From NCBI RefSeq assembly GCF_000485595.1, contig NW_014577182.1, forward strand, positions 18,590 through 48,920: a stretch of 30,331 nucleotides of DNA, given 5' to 3'. This document shows, piece by piece, positions 1 to 7,985 of this stretch (position 1 is the stretch's first letter; each line of letters opens with the position of its first letter). This stretch comes from Priapulus caudatus (Eukaryota; Priapulida; Priapulimorpha; Priapulimorphida; Priapulidae). The notes under the pieces are model-generated. The model searched no databases. It was not told the DNA's origin and saw only the letters and a list, made by a program, of their open reading frames with translations. The translations under genes were made by a program, and so were the position numbers.

Positions 1-17
1 ATATATATATATATATA
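1..17. repeat. (AT)n microsatellite at window edge
   Basis: Pure AT dinucleotide run that directly abuts the TGTAACG terminus of the first LTR. Its left end lies outside the window. Confidence 0.9.
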
Positions 18-407
18 TGTAACGTTTTTCCCCGTCACGCGGGACGCTCCCACTGTTCGACCACTGGATTGTACAAGTCACGCAAGAACAAACAACAGGT
101 CCGGGGCTTTTATTCCGCCCTGGTCAACAGACCAGAGTGGGCATAAAACGGTACAATATTCCTCGCAGCGTAAGGCCCGAGTATAGCTAACAAGATACAA
201 CTAGGCACTAGGCCTTACCAAAACGATCCTCTGTAGAGAGCGGCCAAGTCCGTGCAGAGATCGCTGGTGATTGCTGCGGTGCTGTACCTTGCGTTGTGCT
301 TCCTCTCCGACGGATTCGTTCCTGACGATTGCCTGCCTGGTTCACTAACAGCCTGCCGGTGAACTGAACTGAACTGGACTGAGCTGCCGGTGCTCTGGGG
401 AGCGCAG

Positions 408-415
408 TATTTATA
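408..415 (-). promoter_or_regulatory. TATA box of LTR no. 1
   Basis: TATAAATA on the minus strand, conserved in LTR 2 (13421-13428) and LTR 3 (21897-21904). It lies between the U3 repeat array and the predicted polyadenylation signal, so it is the likely retrotransposon promoter. Confidence 0.7.
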
Positions 416-424
416 CGCCTCAGA

Positions 425-640
425 GCAGGCACGTCACGCACACACGTGACACGCACGTCGGCTTCAGCCGTGTCACGTAAGTCAGCTTCAGACGTGACCC
501 GCACGCCGCTTCAGACGTGACACGTGGGTCAGCTTCACCCGTGACATGCACGTCGGCTTCGGACGTGACGCACGCCGGCTTCGGACGTGACGCACGCCGG
601 CTTCACCGTGACAGGCACGTCGGCTTCGGACACGCTCGTG
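425..640 (-). repeat. Tandem ~24 bp repeats in U3 of LTR no. 1
   Basis: Imperfect tandem copies built around GACGTGAC-CGCACG-CGGCTTC, about nine in this LTR, sit directly upstream (minus sense) of the TATA box. Units carry CRE-like half sites (TGACG/CGTCA), and some carry CACGTG E-boxes. The equivalent arrays at about 13443-13560 and 21925-22195 have fewer and more copies, which accounts for much of the LTR length variation. An enhancer role is inferred. Confidence 0.75.
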
Positions 641-765
641 TCCAGCACGTGCATTTTGCCCTTCCATGCGGGGGTGAGCCCCCTCACATCCCCGGGGATG
701 CTGGGACGTGCCGCCGAGAGCAGAACGCGGGGATGTGATGCTGCGGCAGACCGAAATTCGTTACA

Positions 766-780
766 CTACCCCCCTCCGCC
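766..780 (-). promoter_or_regulatory. Polypurine tract next to LTR no. 1
   Basis: On the minus strand this reads GGCGGAGGGGGGTAG and abuts the TGTAACG LTR terminus. This is the expected place for the RNase H-resistant primer of plus-strand DNA synthesis. The same tract recurs at 3964-3977 next to the other left-hand LTR remnant. Confidence 0.75.
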
Positions 781-1100
781 TTTCGAGTCTCGCCCGCGAG
801 ATTCGACCAATGGGGGCGCTAACGAACCTTCGGCCGCAGCCACACCAGTAGCGCATTCCGTACTCACGGCTGCAGAGTAGTGCGGCGTTTAATCGCCCAC
901 TATCTTCCCAGATCGTCCCACCGCCACTCGTACGACAGCCGTCAAGCGTTGTCGCAGAGTTCCTGTGCGTTTGCGTGCACACCGCGGGAGAAAACAGGAG
1001 AGCGAACCCTATCAGCGGGGACGCCTGACGCGTTGCTTCTCTACCGCACTCACAACCGCGGATATCCTGCCCCGCTGCCGATCGCAGGGAGTACAGGGTA
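781..1100 (-). mobile_element. 3' internal end of a family A element
   Basis: Non-coding sequence homologous to about 3978-4430, with matching blocks from the TTTCGAGTCTCGCC stretch through to the GCGGATAT(C/T)CT stretch. This shows that two family A 3' ends lie in the first 4.5 kb. Homology stops near 1100, where the fragment seems truncated. No credible protein is encoded here. Confidence 0.75.
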
Positions 1101-1589
1101 GGGAGTTCGTATATCCACCGAGTAGCCTGTGGCCTTCACCCGTGACCTATAACCCCTCCCTGCTCAAACCGGTGTCCTAGACCAGCGACGCCAAGCATCA
1201 TAGCTACGTGCACAACCGTATGACGTCACCCGCTCGGTACAGATGCACTGTTACCGGCCTCAGGTGCGTCCAATACCAGTGGCTCGTTAGCTGCACAGGT
1301 AGCACACGGCGCTGGCAGGCGGGTGCTCGAGCGATCGAACCCCGCCACCAGCGTTGCCTTTTTCTTCCTTCCCTCGTTCGCTGGTGGCATTGCGGTTGTA
1401 CAAACGTACGTGTGAGGCAAAGCAATAGCGCCGTTTACCTGAATGGCGAAGGGCTTCCAGCCTCTGGACGCCCTCGGCTTACCCGCTGGAGAGGTGGAGC
1501 CGGGTGGTTGCCGGCGGCCGGCCGGCTCGGGCGGTGCCGTAAAGTTTTGCCATTTCACACTACAATGCTGTTGACGATGACGATGATGA
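1101..1589. other. Unassigned GC-rich segment with possible SINE fragment
   Basis: No convincing gene is visible. At about 1290-1350 the sequence resembles the head of a tRNA-derived SINE. GATCGAACC near 1334 fits a Pol III B-box (GWTCRANNC). TAGCACACGGC about 33 bp upstream is a near A-box. The CTGGCAGGCGGGT between them is typical of tRNA-SINE heads. No tail or target duplication could be defined, so this stays tentative. Confidence 0.3.
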
Positions 1590-1842
1590 TAGTTGATGAC
1601 TGACGTAGCCCGCCAGAGGGCGCTACCTTAGTGACGTCCTCTCATTACGTTCTCACACACCTGTCAGCCTGGACATGCGGTGGAAGTGTAAGTGCACATG
1701 GGCAATCCCGACCTCGACCCGGTGATAGGGGTCGCTCGCTCTCTGCTCGCTGATGTGTAAAGTTAATAAACGTGTTCCAGTCCTGTCATAACAAAGTAGG
1801 CCTACTGTTATAGACTATAAATATCAAGTAACAAAACTTACA
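1590..1842 (+). repeat. LTR 3' portion of a second gypsy family
   Basis: The right end is set by ...CTTACA at 1842, followed directly by a primer-binding site. AATAAA at 1765-1770 fits the R/U5 polyadenylation signal. The left boundary is uncertain because no TGTAAG-type start was found, so the LTR may be truncated. A CTCF-like CCGCCAGAGGGCGC lies at about 1610-1623. This LTR is unrelated to family A and has the opposite orientation. Confidence 0.6.
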
Positions 1843-1860
1843 TGGTGTCAGAAGTCGGAT
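1843..1860 (+). promoter_or_regulatory. Primer-binding site of the second gypsy element
   Basis: TGGTGTCAGAAGTCGGAT immediately follows the LTR. It starts with TGG, the complement of a tRNA 3' CCA, and is the type of site used by many Ty3/gypsy elements to prime minus-strand synthesis. Which tRNA it matches was not tested. Confidence 0.75.
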
Positions 1861-1979
1861 CGGAAGGAATGATGGACACGGAGAGTGACATTTGATCATG
1901 AAGCGTGAGATGCTAACGTCGTAAATTGACGATTGATCATAGAGCCGGTGAGCTCACGTGTAATCGAAAAAAATCCAAC

Positions 1980-2357
1980 ATGGCGGAAGGGGGACTACGA
2001 AAGCCAGAACCCCTGAGTTTCGGAACAAATGCTGTGGAAAGTTGGCGTGTATTTGAACGCGAGTATGACATTTATGTCGCATGTGCGTTTAGTGGAAAAT
2101 CCGATAAAGTGAAAGCATATATACTATTGAACCTTGCGGGACCGGAGGCAATCGAGAGAGAACGTTCGTTTGTCTATGAACCGAAACGTACAGACCCGGT
2201 CAATCCAGAAGCGGTAATACCGGCGGAATCAAGGGAAAATCCCGAGTGCCTGAAACGTAAATTTAGACAAATTTGTAACCCGAGGAGTAATGTGATATTG
2301 GAGAGGTTTAAATTTAACTCCCGAGTACAACAACAAGGTGAAACTATACAAACTTAA
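1980..2357 (+). pseudogene. Truncated gag of a Ty3/gypsy element
   Basis: The chosen start is the ATG at 1980 (MAEGGLRKPEPLSF), which gives a typical gag N-terminus; an in-frame ATG at 1926 would add 18 residues. The protein has the capsid-like pattern of invertebrate gypsy Gag: W-R-V-F-E-R-E-Y-D-I-Y, then an AYILLNLAGPEA block, then CNPRSNVILERFKFNSRVQQ-GETI. Homologs continue for hundreds of residues into a zinc knuckle and pol. Here the frame stops a few residues after GETI and nothing recognisable follows. It is a 5' remnant (LTR end, primer site, partial gag) cut off near 2350. Confidence 0.75.
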
Positions 2358-3420
2358 TATAACCATTTATGATGTATATAGTGAGTTGCTGTTTCTGCTG
2401 CTGCGCGGTTGTTATTGCTCTTATTGTTATACTCCTACTGTTTCTCTTATTGTTGTTATTGTTCCTACAACTTCTGTTGCCGCCTAGCGTGGCCCTGTGT
2501 CGAAAATACATATAAACAATGTATACATTGTATACATTTGTATAATGTAACATTTAATGTATACACAGACGCTACCACAACTATCAATTTCACAGCGACA
2601 TGTACAGTCACTTTCACTTAACATTTTCTGTGGTTTCACTGATATAGACACATTCAGTATGCATAATGTATGGCTGCGACATGCATAAATGGTATATTGC
2701 GCCCGACTTGACTCAGCATATATATATTATACAAACACATTGTATTTGTATATTATATCTATGACTCAGGTAACTCAATATTAGCAATAGGCAGCAATTA
2801 TTGTGTATTCGATTCAGTGCGATGGGCTACTCGCGCATTATTGCTCACTCTTTAAATGCTGACTCAACAGAATGCTAACCATGCACTTTTGTTTATTGTT
2901 TAGTTTATTGTTTATTGTTTATTGTTTAGTCATTCACATGTGGTTGCATGATCACAAAAATGCAGGATATAATACCAGACGAATGAAAGAATAGTCAGCG
3001 CTCATTATGGGTTTGATCAGTGTATCTTTGCTTCCGTTCCGTCATGCCAGCGGGCAACGGGAAGCCAGACAAAACAATAAACGCAATTTCTGGCAGGGCT
3101 CGTAGGCGTGATCCCTAGATTCACCACACCAATCCCCTGTGGCGAGTCTTGCAGCCTGTCACATGGGGCTTTCATGGTCATATAGGGATTTTGTGCAGCT
3201 GGAGCAAAAGTCCTTGGTACATATATTGCTCGTTCATGCAGTAGGCCTATAGATGTGTACAGATGGTGGCTGCGCTCAGCATAACTTCTGTCGGGGTTAT
3301 TTTTTCTCTGTGTGAGCGCTATCAACAGTAAAAATAACAACCCTGCACGGTGATCGTCCAGAATCGCTACGGGTTGCAGTTGCACATTTCTGTAGACGTA
3401 GCGAATTCACAGAAATTTTT
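2358..3420. other. AT-rich non-coding stretch
   Basis: Low-complexity pyrimidine DNA (TTRTTG-like, 2395-2470), short GTATACA repeats (2515-2565) and TTTATTG repeats (2890-2930). A 122-residue open frame on the minus strand (3017-3385) matches no family I recognise and has no coding-like motif. I see no supported gene. Confidence 0.6.
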
Positions 3421-3442
3421 ACAGCGATTCTAGAATCGCTGT
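3421..3442. repeat. Perfect 22 bp palindrome
   Basis: A self-complementary sequence with no spacer, centred on CTAG (half site ACAGCGATTCT). AATCGCT-type motifs recur on both sides (about 3362 and 3398). Function unknown. Confidence 0.8.
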
Positions 3443-3529
3443 CAAGTTGCATTAAAAAATCGCAGGTCTGCGCCACTGGCAGCAAGAACAAGTCCGCACC
3501 AGCTACAGCACACACGCCGCCATTGACTA

Positions 3530-3573
3530 TATCAGGAGTCTATCAATATATCAATATTGATAGACTCCTGATA
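3530..3573. repeat. Perfect 20 bp inverted repeat, TATCAGGAG type
   Basis: Arms 3530-3549 and 3554-3573 are perfectly complementary around a 4 nt spacer. The outer end reads TATCAGGAG, the same as the hairpin at 28503-28556. With TA as a target duplication this could be a ~40 bp terminal remnant of a Tc1/mariner-like MITE. That is inference. Confidence 0.75.
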
Positions 3574-3784
3574 CTATACATGTGTTCGGTTAGTTGGCTC
3601 GCGGTGGACGTGCTTCTTTTATTTTCGCGTGGCGTCACCTATCGGACGAGTTAGACGTTTATGTTACGAGTCTACCTCTAGTCGTGTCGGTTTGCGATTC
3701 CTGTTTGATGCGGAATCCACGAATCACGATGAACCGGGTTGTAGATCGTAGAAAACGTGTATCACACTTTGTAATACGTTACTG

Positions 3785-3785
3785 N
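3785..3785. other. Ambiguous base (probable gap or join)
   Basis: A single n lies at the left limit of the partial family A LTR (3786-3963). Homology to the full LTR is lost leftward here, which suggests a collapsed gap or contig join. Confidence 0.7.
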
Positions 3786-3963
3786 CGCGCTTCAGCGTCA
3801 GGAGTACCTCTGCACAGTACTAGCTCGTGTCAAGCAACGTGTACATTGCCACAGCATGCGGGGATTTCGGTCCTATCATCAGCCCAATCACCCAGGACGC
3901 TGGCAGGGACTGCCGGGTTAGACGCGGGGCATGTGATGCCTGCGGCAGACGAAATTCGTTACA
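3786..3963 (-). repeat. Partial family A LTR (3' LTR remnant of copy 1)
   Basis: Homologous to the last ~150 bp (plus sense) of LTR 1: GTGTACATTGCC...CATGCGGGG..., GCGGGGCATGTGATG and the exact terminus CGAAATTCGTTACA, though with many small differences. It is followed by the polypurine tract, so it is a 3' LTR of a minus-strand element. The rest of the LTR is missing at the n at 3785. Confidence 0.7.
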
Positions 3964-4430
3964 CTACCCCCTCCGCCTTCGAGTCTCGCCGCGAGTATGA
4001 CCAACGGGGGCGGCTAATTACGAACATTCGGCCGCAGCCACATCAGTAGCGCATATCCGTACTCACGGCGGTGTTTCCATTGGCCGGGGGCCTCGAGGTA
4101 AAACCGAGGCTACCCGATACGGACGGGGCGTGCTAGAGTCTATGCGGACCATCTCATACGCATGCCTCCTAGTCTACCCTGCGTGTCGCCGTCAGTATCA
4201 TCTCCTTCAGAGTAATGCTGGCTAACGCTCACTATCTTCCCAGACCGTCCCACGCCACTCGGTACGACAGCCGTCAAGGCGTGTCGCAGAGATTCCTGCT
4301 GCGTTTTGCGCGCACTCCGCGAGAGAAAAAAGGAGAGCGCAAACTTCTATCAGCGGGGACTGGGCGGACGCGTTGTTTCTCACCGCATCACAACGCGGAT
4401 ATTCTACGCACTGCCTGCTGATTCCGTGTC
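3964..4430 (-). mobile_element. 3' internal end of family A copy 1
   Basis: Begins with the polypurine tract (3964-3977) and is homologous to 766-1100, with an extra block at about 4075-4205 and scattered indels. No coding capacity is recognised. Confidence 0.7.
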
Positions 4431-4620
4431 CCGGCCTCGGATTCCTGCGTAGGCCAAAGTGATTCCATGTCCCAGGCGACCCGAGATTCCGCCGAGGTCA
4501 AGCGGATTCCGTGTCCCGGCTCGGCGAGCGGTGAAGTCGCCTGCTTCTATGTCCCTGGGACTCAGCGTCGGCCTGCGAGGGGTCAAGGGATCCGTGGTCC
4601 CGGCCTCGTGCGAGCGCGTG
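4431..4620. repeat. Imperfect tandem repeat around GATTCCGTGTCCCGG
   Basis: GATTCC(G/A)TGTCCC or TTCTATGTCCC recurs about every 30-60 bp, mixed with GCCTCGG/GCGAGG pieces and GGTCAAG. There are four or five copies of irregular length. It lies inside the 3' non-coding region of family A copy 1. Confidence 0.55.
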
Positions 4621-5486
4621 ACTTCGCTGCTTTCACATTGTCTTTGGGTCAATCGGTTAGTGCTGATGTGCTTATCGCCAGCGGCTCACCTGAGTGCTGA
4701 GTCAACTCAGTTCGATGGCTGGGAAATAGAGATTCACTTGGAAAGGTGGGAGGTTATATGTTATACAGCCATCATGCAGATTTACTTACCTTACTGACAA
4801 AAGCCAATACCACATGTCCACCCGCCGAGCTCGCCACGGCATTTCGTTGAGTCCACGGCTATTTTTCGTGCCTACGAAGTAAGCTGCTACAGCACGGCCC
4901 CCCGCACATGAAAATGCAGAAATCACCTGTACACAGTACATAAACGTGCTCAAACTCCATGCATACGGGCTTACGTGCCATGCGGAAATGAGCAATACCA
5001 TGTACACAGTACATCCGCCAAATCCCAGGCATCCGCGGGATGAGCTCCCATGGTGCCTATGTGCTTTCTTGGCCTTTTTACCTTGAGCTAGAAAAATACG
5101 GTAATTACCACTGCACTACCGACGTATTGCGGTGAAAAGCGTGTGAAGGGTCGAGAGATGATGCAGAACCGGGCGCCACAATATCATGCAAAATAGCGAG
5201 ATGTTATGCCCTATGCGCGCCCTAGTGACTGGATCCTGGCAGACAACGCGGAGAGCGGAGCTCGGTTGTGACGACGATTGAGTGGGTGGTGTCACCGTTT
5301 CCAGCTTATTTACGGTCTTTATCATCCCACGTCGCGCGAGGTTAATTGCGGAAACCTCCCGGTTGTACTAAGTGGCACGCGCGCCCCTAATGCTCCTCAC
5401 CCGCGTTTGCGTTTTGGATATGAACCCGCCCCCTACGCTCTGCGCACGACTGATACTTACCAGGCGCTGTATTCGTCGAAGCCATT
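4621..5486. other. Unassigned stretch inside the copy 1 interval
   Basis: No gene, RNA or clear repeat family recognised. TGTACACAGTACAT occurs twice (about 4929 and 4999). The sequence may belong to the family A 3' region or to another insertion. Copy 2 does not extend this far for comparison. Confidence 0.5.
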
Positions 5487-5749
5487 ATTCGATATCGTAC
5501 AGGGGGTCGTATGGTTTTCGTTTGCCTTGCCCTTCCACGGCTCGCGGCGCATGGACAGGCATTAGTCCATATCGCCGATCCCGCCGGCCCATTCCCCAGC
5601 GGCGCGGCTAACGCCGCTGACGGGCGGGTGTTCGTGAATCCGTCCCGTCTCGCGTACCTGTATTGCCACGTCGTAGCGCCGACGGGAAGGCTACCGCCAC
5701 CTGTTACGATATCGTCTAAGGAATGCAACCTGGGAAATAGCACGCGCGA
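5487..5749 (-). mobile_element. Family A 3' region shared with copy 2
   Basis: Homologous to about 18085-18330 (shared blocks: CATTCCCCAGC, CGCCGCTGACGG, TACCTGTA, CGTCTAAGGAATG). It forms the left flank of the foldback insertion. Open frames here are short and lie in noisy sequence, so I do not call an extra gene such as env. Confidence 0.65.
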
Positions 5750-6447
5750 ATATTAATATATTGCCATCACCTCGCTACCCTTTATCGCAGGCGGGGTGGA
5801 CACAATTAATTTTAACGTCCACATTAACTCTCGTATTGGACGCCTGGGTGGAACATTCATATTTAAACGTCCACATTAATTTCTATTGGCGCCTGGGTGG
5901 ACACAATTCATATTTTAACTCCACATTAATTCGCTTCCGTCCTAAAATCGTCTTACCAATGAGAGCCGTGGATCTTTTTAGGACGGAAGCGATGGAATTT
6001 TCTGACGGACGTAGATAATCAATCGCTTCCGCTCTAAAATCCACCGGCCTCTCATTGTGCCTAAGACGGATTTTTTAAGGACGGCAACGCGAATTTAATG
6101 TGGACGTTAAATATGGATATGTAGTCCAGGCCAGGTCCATACTGAATTAATGTGGACGTTAAATATAGAATTTGTGTCACCCCGGCGTCCAATACGGAAT
6201 TTCTGGCGGAAGTGAGAAATCATCACTTCCGTCTAAAATCCACGGCTCTCATTGGCTTTAAGACGGGTTTTAGGACGGAATCGAATTAATGTGGACGTTA
6301 AATCATGGAATTGTGTCCCACCAGGCGTCCAAATACGAATTAACTGTCGGACGTTAAATATGAATTGTGTCCACCCAGGGGTCCTAATACGAATTTAATG
6401 TGGACGTTAATATGAATTGTGTCCACCCCGGCCTGCGATACCCGGCG
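5750..6447. mobile_element. Foldback-like (MITE-like) insertion with sub-repeats
   Basis: Outer ends are inverted: TATCGCAGGCGGGGTGGAC at 5783-5801 and, with a one-base difference, its reverse complement at 6421-6440. The left arm holds about three and the right arm about five copies of a ~52 bp unit (AATTAATGTGGACGTTAAATA...TTGTGTCCACCC). The two arms are in opposite orientation, so the whole folds back on itself. The centre has its own inverted repeats (CGCTTCCGTCCTAAAATC and its complement). Copy 2 runs straight through the same site (about 18320-18335), which gives the unoccupied target. No transposase is encoded. Exact ends and target duplication are uncertain by a few bases. Confidence 0.75.
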
Positions 6448-6888
6448 GCGGTACGTAGGTTGTAGTGTATTGCCCGGCAACACTGCTACACGTAGACACT
6501 TATTGGGTGGGGTTACAGACTGCACAGACTTACCCAAGACCGTGGCGGGTGCCCGGCACCCGGTCTGACATACTTGCGTAGCCTCACACTGGGAGGAGGG
6601 TAACCCTTACCCGATGCCTCCCTGTCTTCTCGGCTCGTGACGGGTAGCGAACACTAAAGGATGCTCCCGGAGCTCGGGGAAACAAAAGATCCCACGCTCC
6701 GCATTGACATTACGGCTCTCCGTGAACATGCCGGAAACGTTGCACGGGAACTGCCAATGCACGTGCATCGCCATGCTCCCCTGTCCTTCGCTACATGGAG
6801 AGTCCAACTCCCCTTACCTCAGCTTGACGTTCACGGCGGGTTCGGCACATGATACGTCCCTGCTGGTTGCCACGTCGATTCCCTCGTG
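6448..6888 (-). mobile_element. Family A 3' untranslated region next to pol
   Basis: Closely matched by 18330-18860 in copy 2, so it belongs to the element. It follows the pol stop on the minus strand and holds only short open frames. Confidence 0.65.
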
Positions 6889-7985
6889 CTACCGTGTCTT
6901 CACGGGAGATGCTTTCCCGGAATGGCGGCTTCCCGGAAGCGGCCAACGTTCCGGAGCATAGTCCCCCACGTAAGGTTTGAGGTCGTCCGCTACCACACTA
7001 GGTGGGTCAGTCTCCTGGGCCTGCACCCAGCGAAGCGTCCCTTGCTCCCGTGTTACTAGGAGCGGACCTTGCCAGGGAGTGCCCAGCTTCCCAGAGGCAG
7101 GCACGTAGTATCGCCACACCCAGGTGCCCGGCGGAAAGGCTGCCGGTTTGACACGTTTGTCATAATTCCGTTTCTGCCTCTCCGCCGCTCTTCCCAATTG
7201 CGTACGCGCGTGCTGATGCGCTGCACGAATGGACTGTCTCACCCAATCAACATACTCCACCGGGCAAGCCGGATACTCCAGTCCCGGTAAGCAGTCGAAC
7301 ATGAGGTCCACCGGCGATCCGACCTCACGACCGAACATCATGAGGTTCGGACTCACCCCCGTACTCTCCTGAGGTGTACTACGGTACGCTGCCATCACGA
7401 AAGGGAGGTGTACGTCCCAGTCGTTTTTCTGCGCGTTTCCGACCTTTGCCAGCATATCCAGAATGGTACGGTTAAGTCTCTCGACTAGCCCGTCCGACTG
7501 TGGATGATACGGCGTTGTGCGGGTCTTGTCAATTTCGAGGAGCTTGCAGATCTCCGTAAACAGCTTTGCCTCGAAAGACCTCCCCTGGTCGGAGTGTAAC
7601 CGAGGGGCAACAGCTGCGTTACCAGGCACTCGGCCGCGGTTCGCGCTGTTTGATCAGGAACAGCATATGCCTCCGCCCACTTGGTGAAATAATCACAAGC
7701 GACTAGCGCATACTTGTTCCCGCTCCCGGTGGAAGGCAGTGGCCCGACAAAGTCGATGGCCATCCTCTCCCATGGAGCGCCGATGGGCTGCTGTTTTAAC
7801 CCCGCCTGCTTCCTGCGCGCGCCTTTGCGTCTAGCGCAAGTGTCGCACTTCCGGCACCATCGTTCAACATCCCGGCGAGCTCCTGGCCACGTAAAGTGTT
7901 GCAGGACTCGAGCGAGAGTTTTACGATTTCCGAAGTGTCCCGTCATTCTCCCGCCGTGCAGGAGCTCCAAGAGTTCCTCCGTAGG
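6889..7985 (-). pseudogene. Family A pol: integrase (frame-broken)
   Basis: Two open frames together cover an integrase. The first (from ~7985) has the zinc-binding HHCC module (LHGG...GHFG...CRKCDTC) and the first catalytic Asp in MAIDFVGPL. The second (7629-6889) supplies HSDQGRSF with the second Asp, SDGLVERLNRT with the Glu, then a GPY/F-like module (KLGTPWQGPLLVTRE). The D,D(35)E set is therefore complete in sequence, but a frame change near 7600 separates its first and second parts, and another near 7985 separates it from RNase H. No chromodomain is evident after GPY/F. The product would insert the cDNA into host DNA. Confidence 0.85.

Larger units (their letters stand above)
18..765 (-). 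repeat. Family A Ty3/gypsy LTR no. 1 (3' LTR)
   Basis: The 748 bp segment begins TGTAACG and ends CGTTACA, a perfect 7 bp terminal inverted repeat of the TG...CA type. It is homologous to the LTRs at 12966-13686 and 21442-22327. Read on the minus strand it contains a TATA box (408-415) and an AATAAA signal (plus TTTATT, 109-114), the expected U3-R-U5 order. It is a 3' LTR because the sequence to its right (766-780) is a polypurine tract on the minus strand. Compared with LTR 2 it lacks about 34 bp near 95-98, so the two are not a freshly duplicated pair and probably come from different insertions. Which internal region it belongs to is unresolved. Confidence 0.9.

Noticed and set aside
3017-3385. 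122-codon open frame on the minus strand
   Set aside because: No recognisable family, no splice or neighbour support, and in repeat-rich DNA. Left as unassigned.
5387-5743. Possible env-like gene after integrase in family A
   Set aside because: Frames are short and in noisy sequence, with no signal peptide, membrane segment or known motif.
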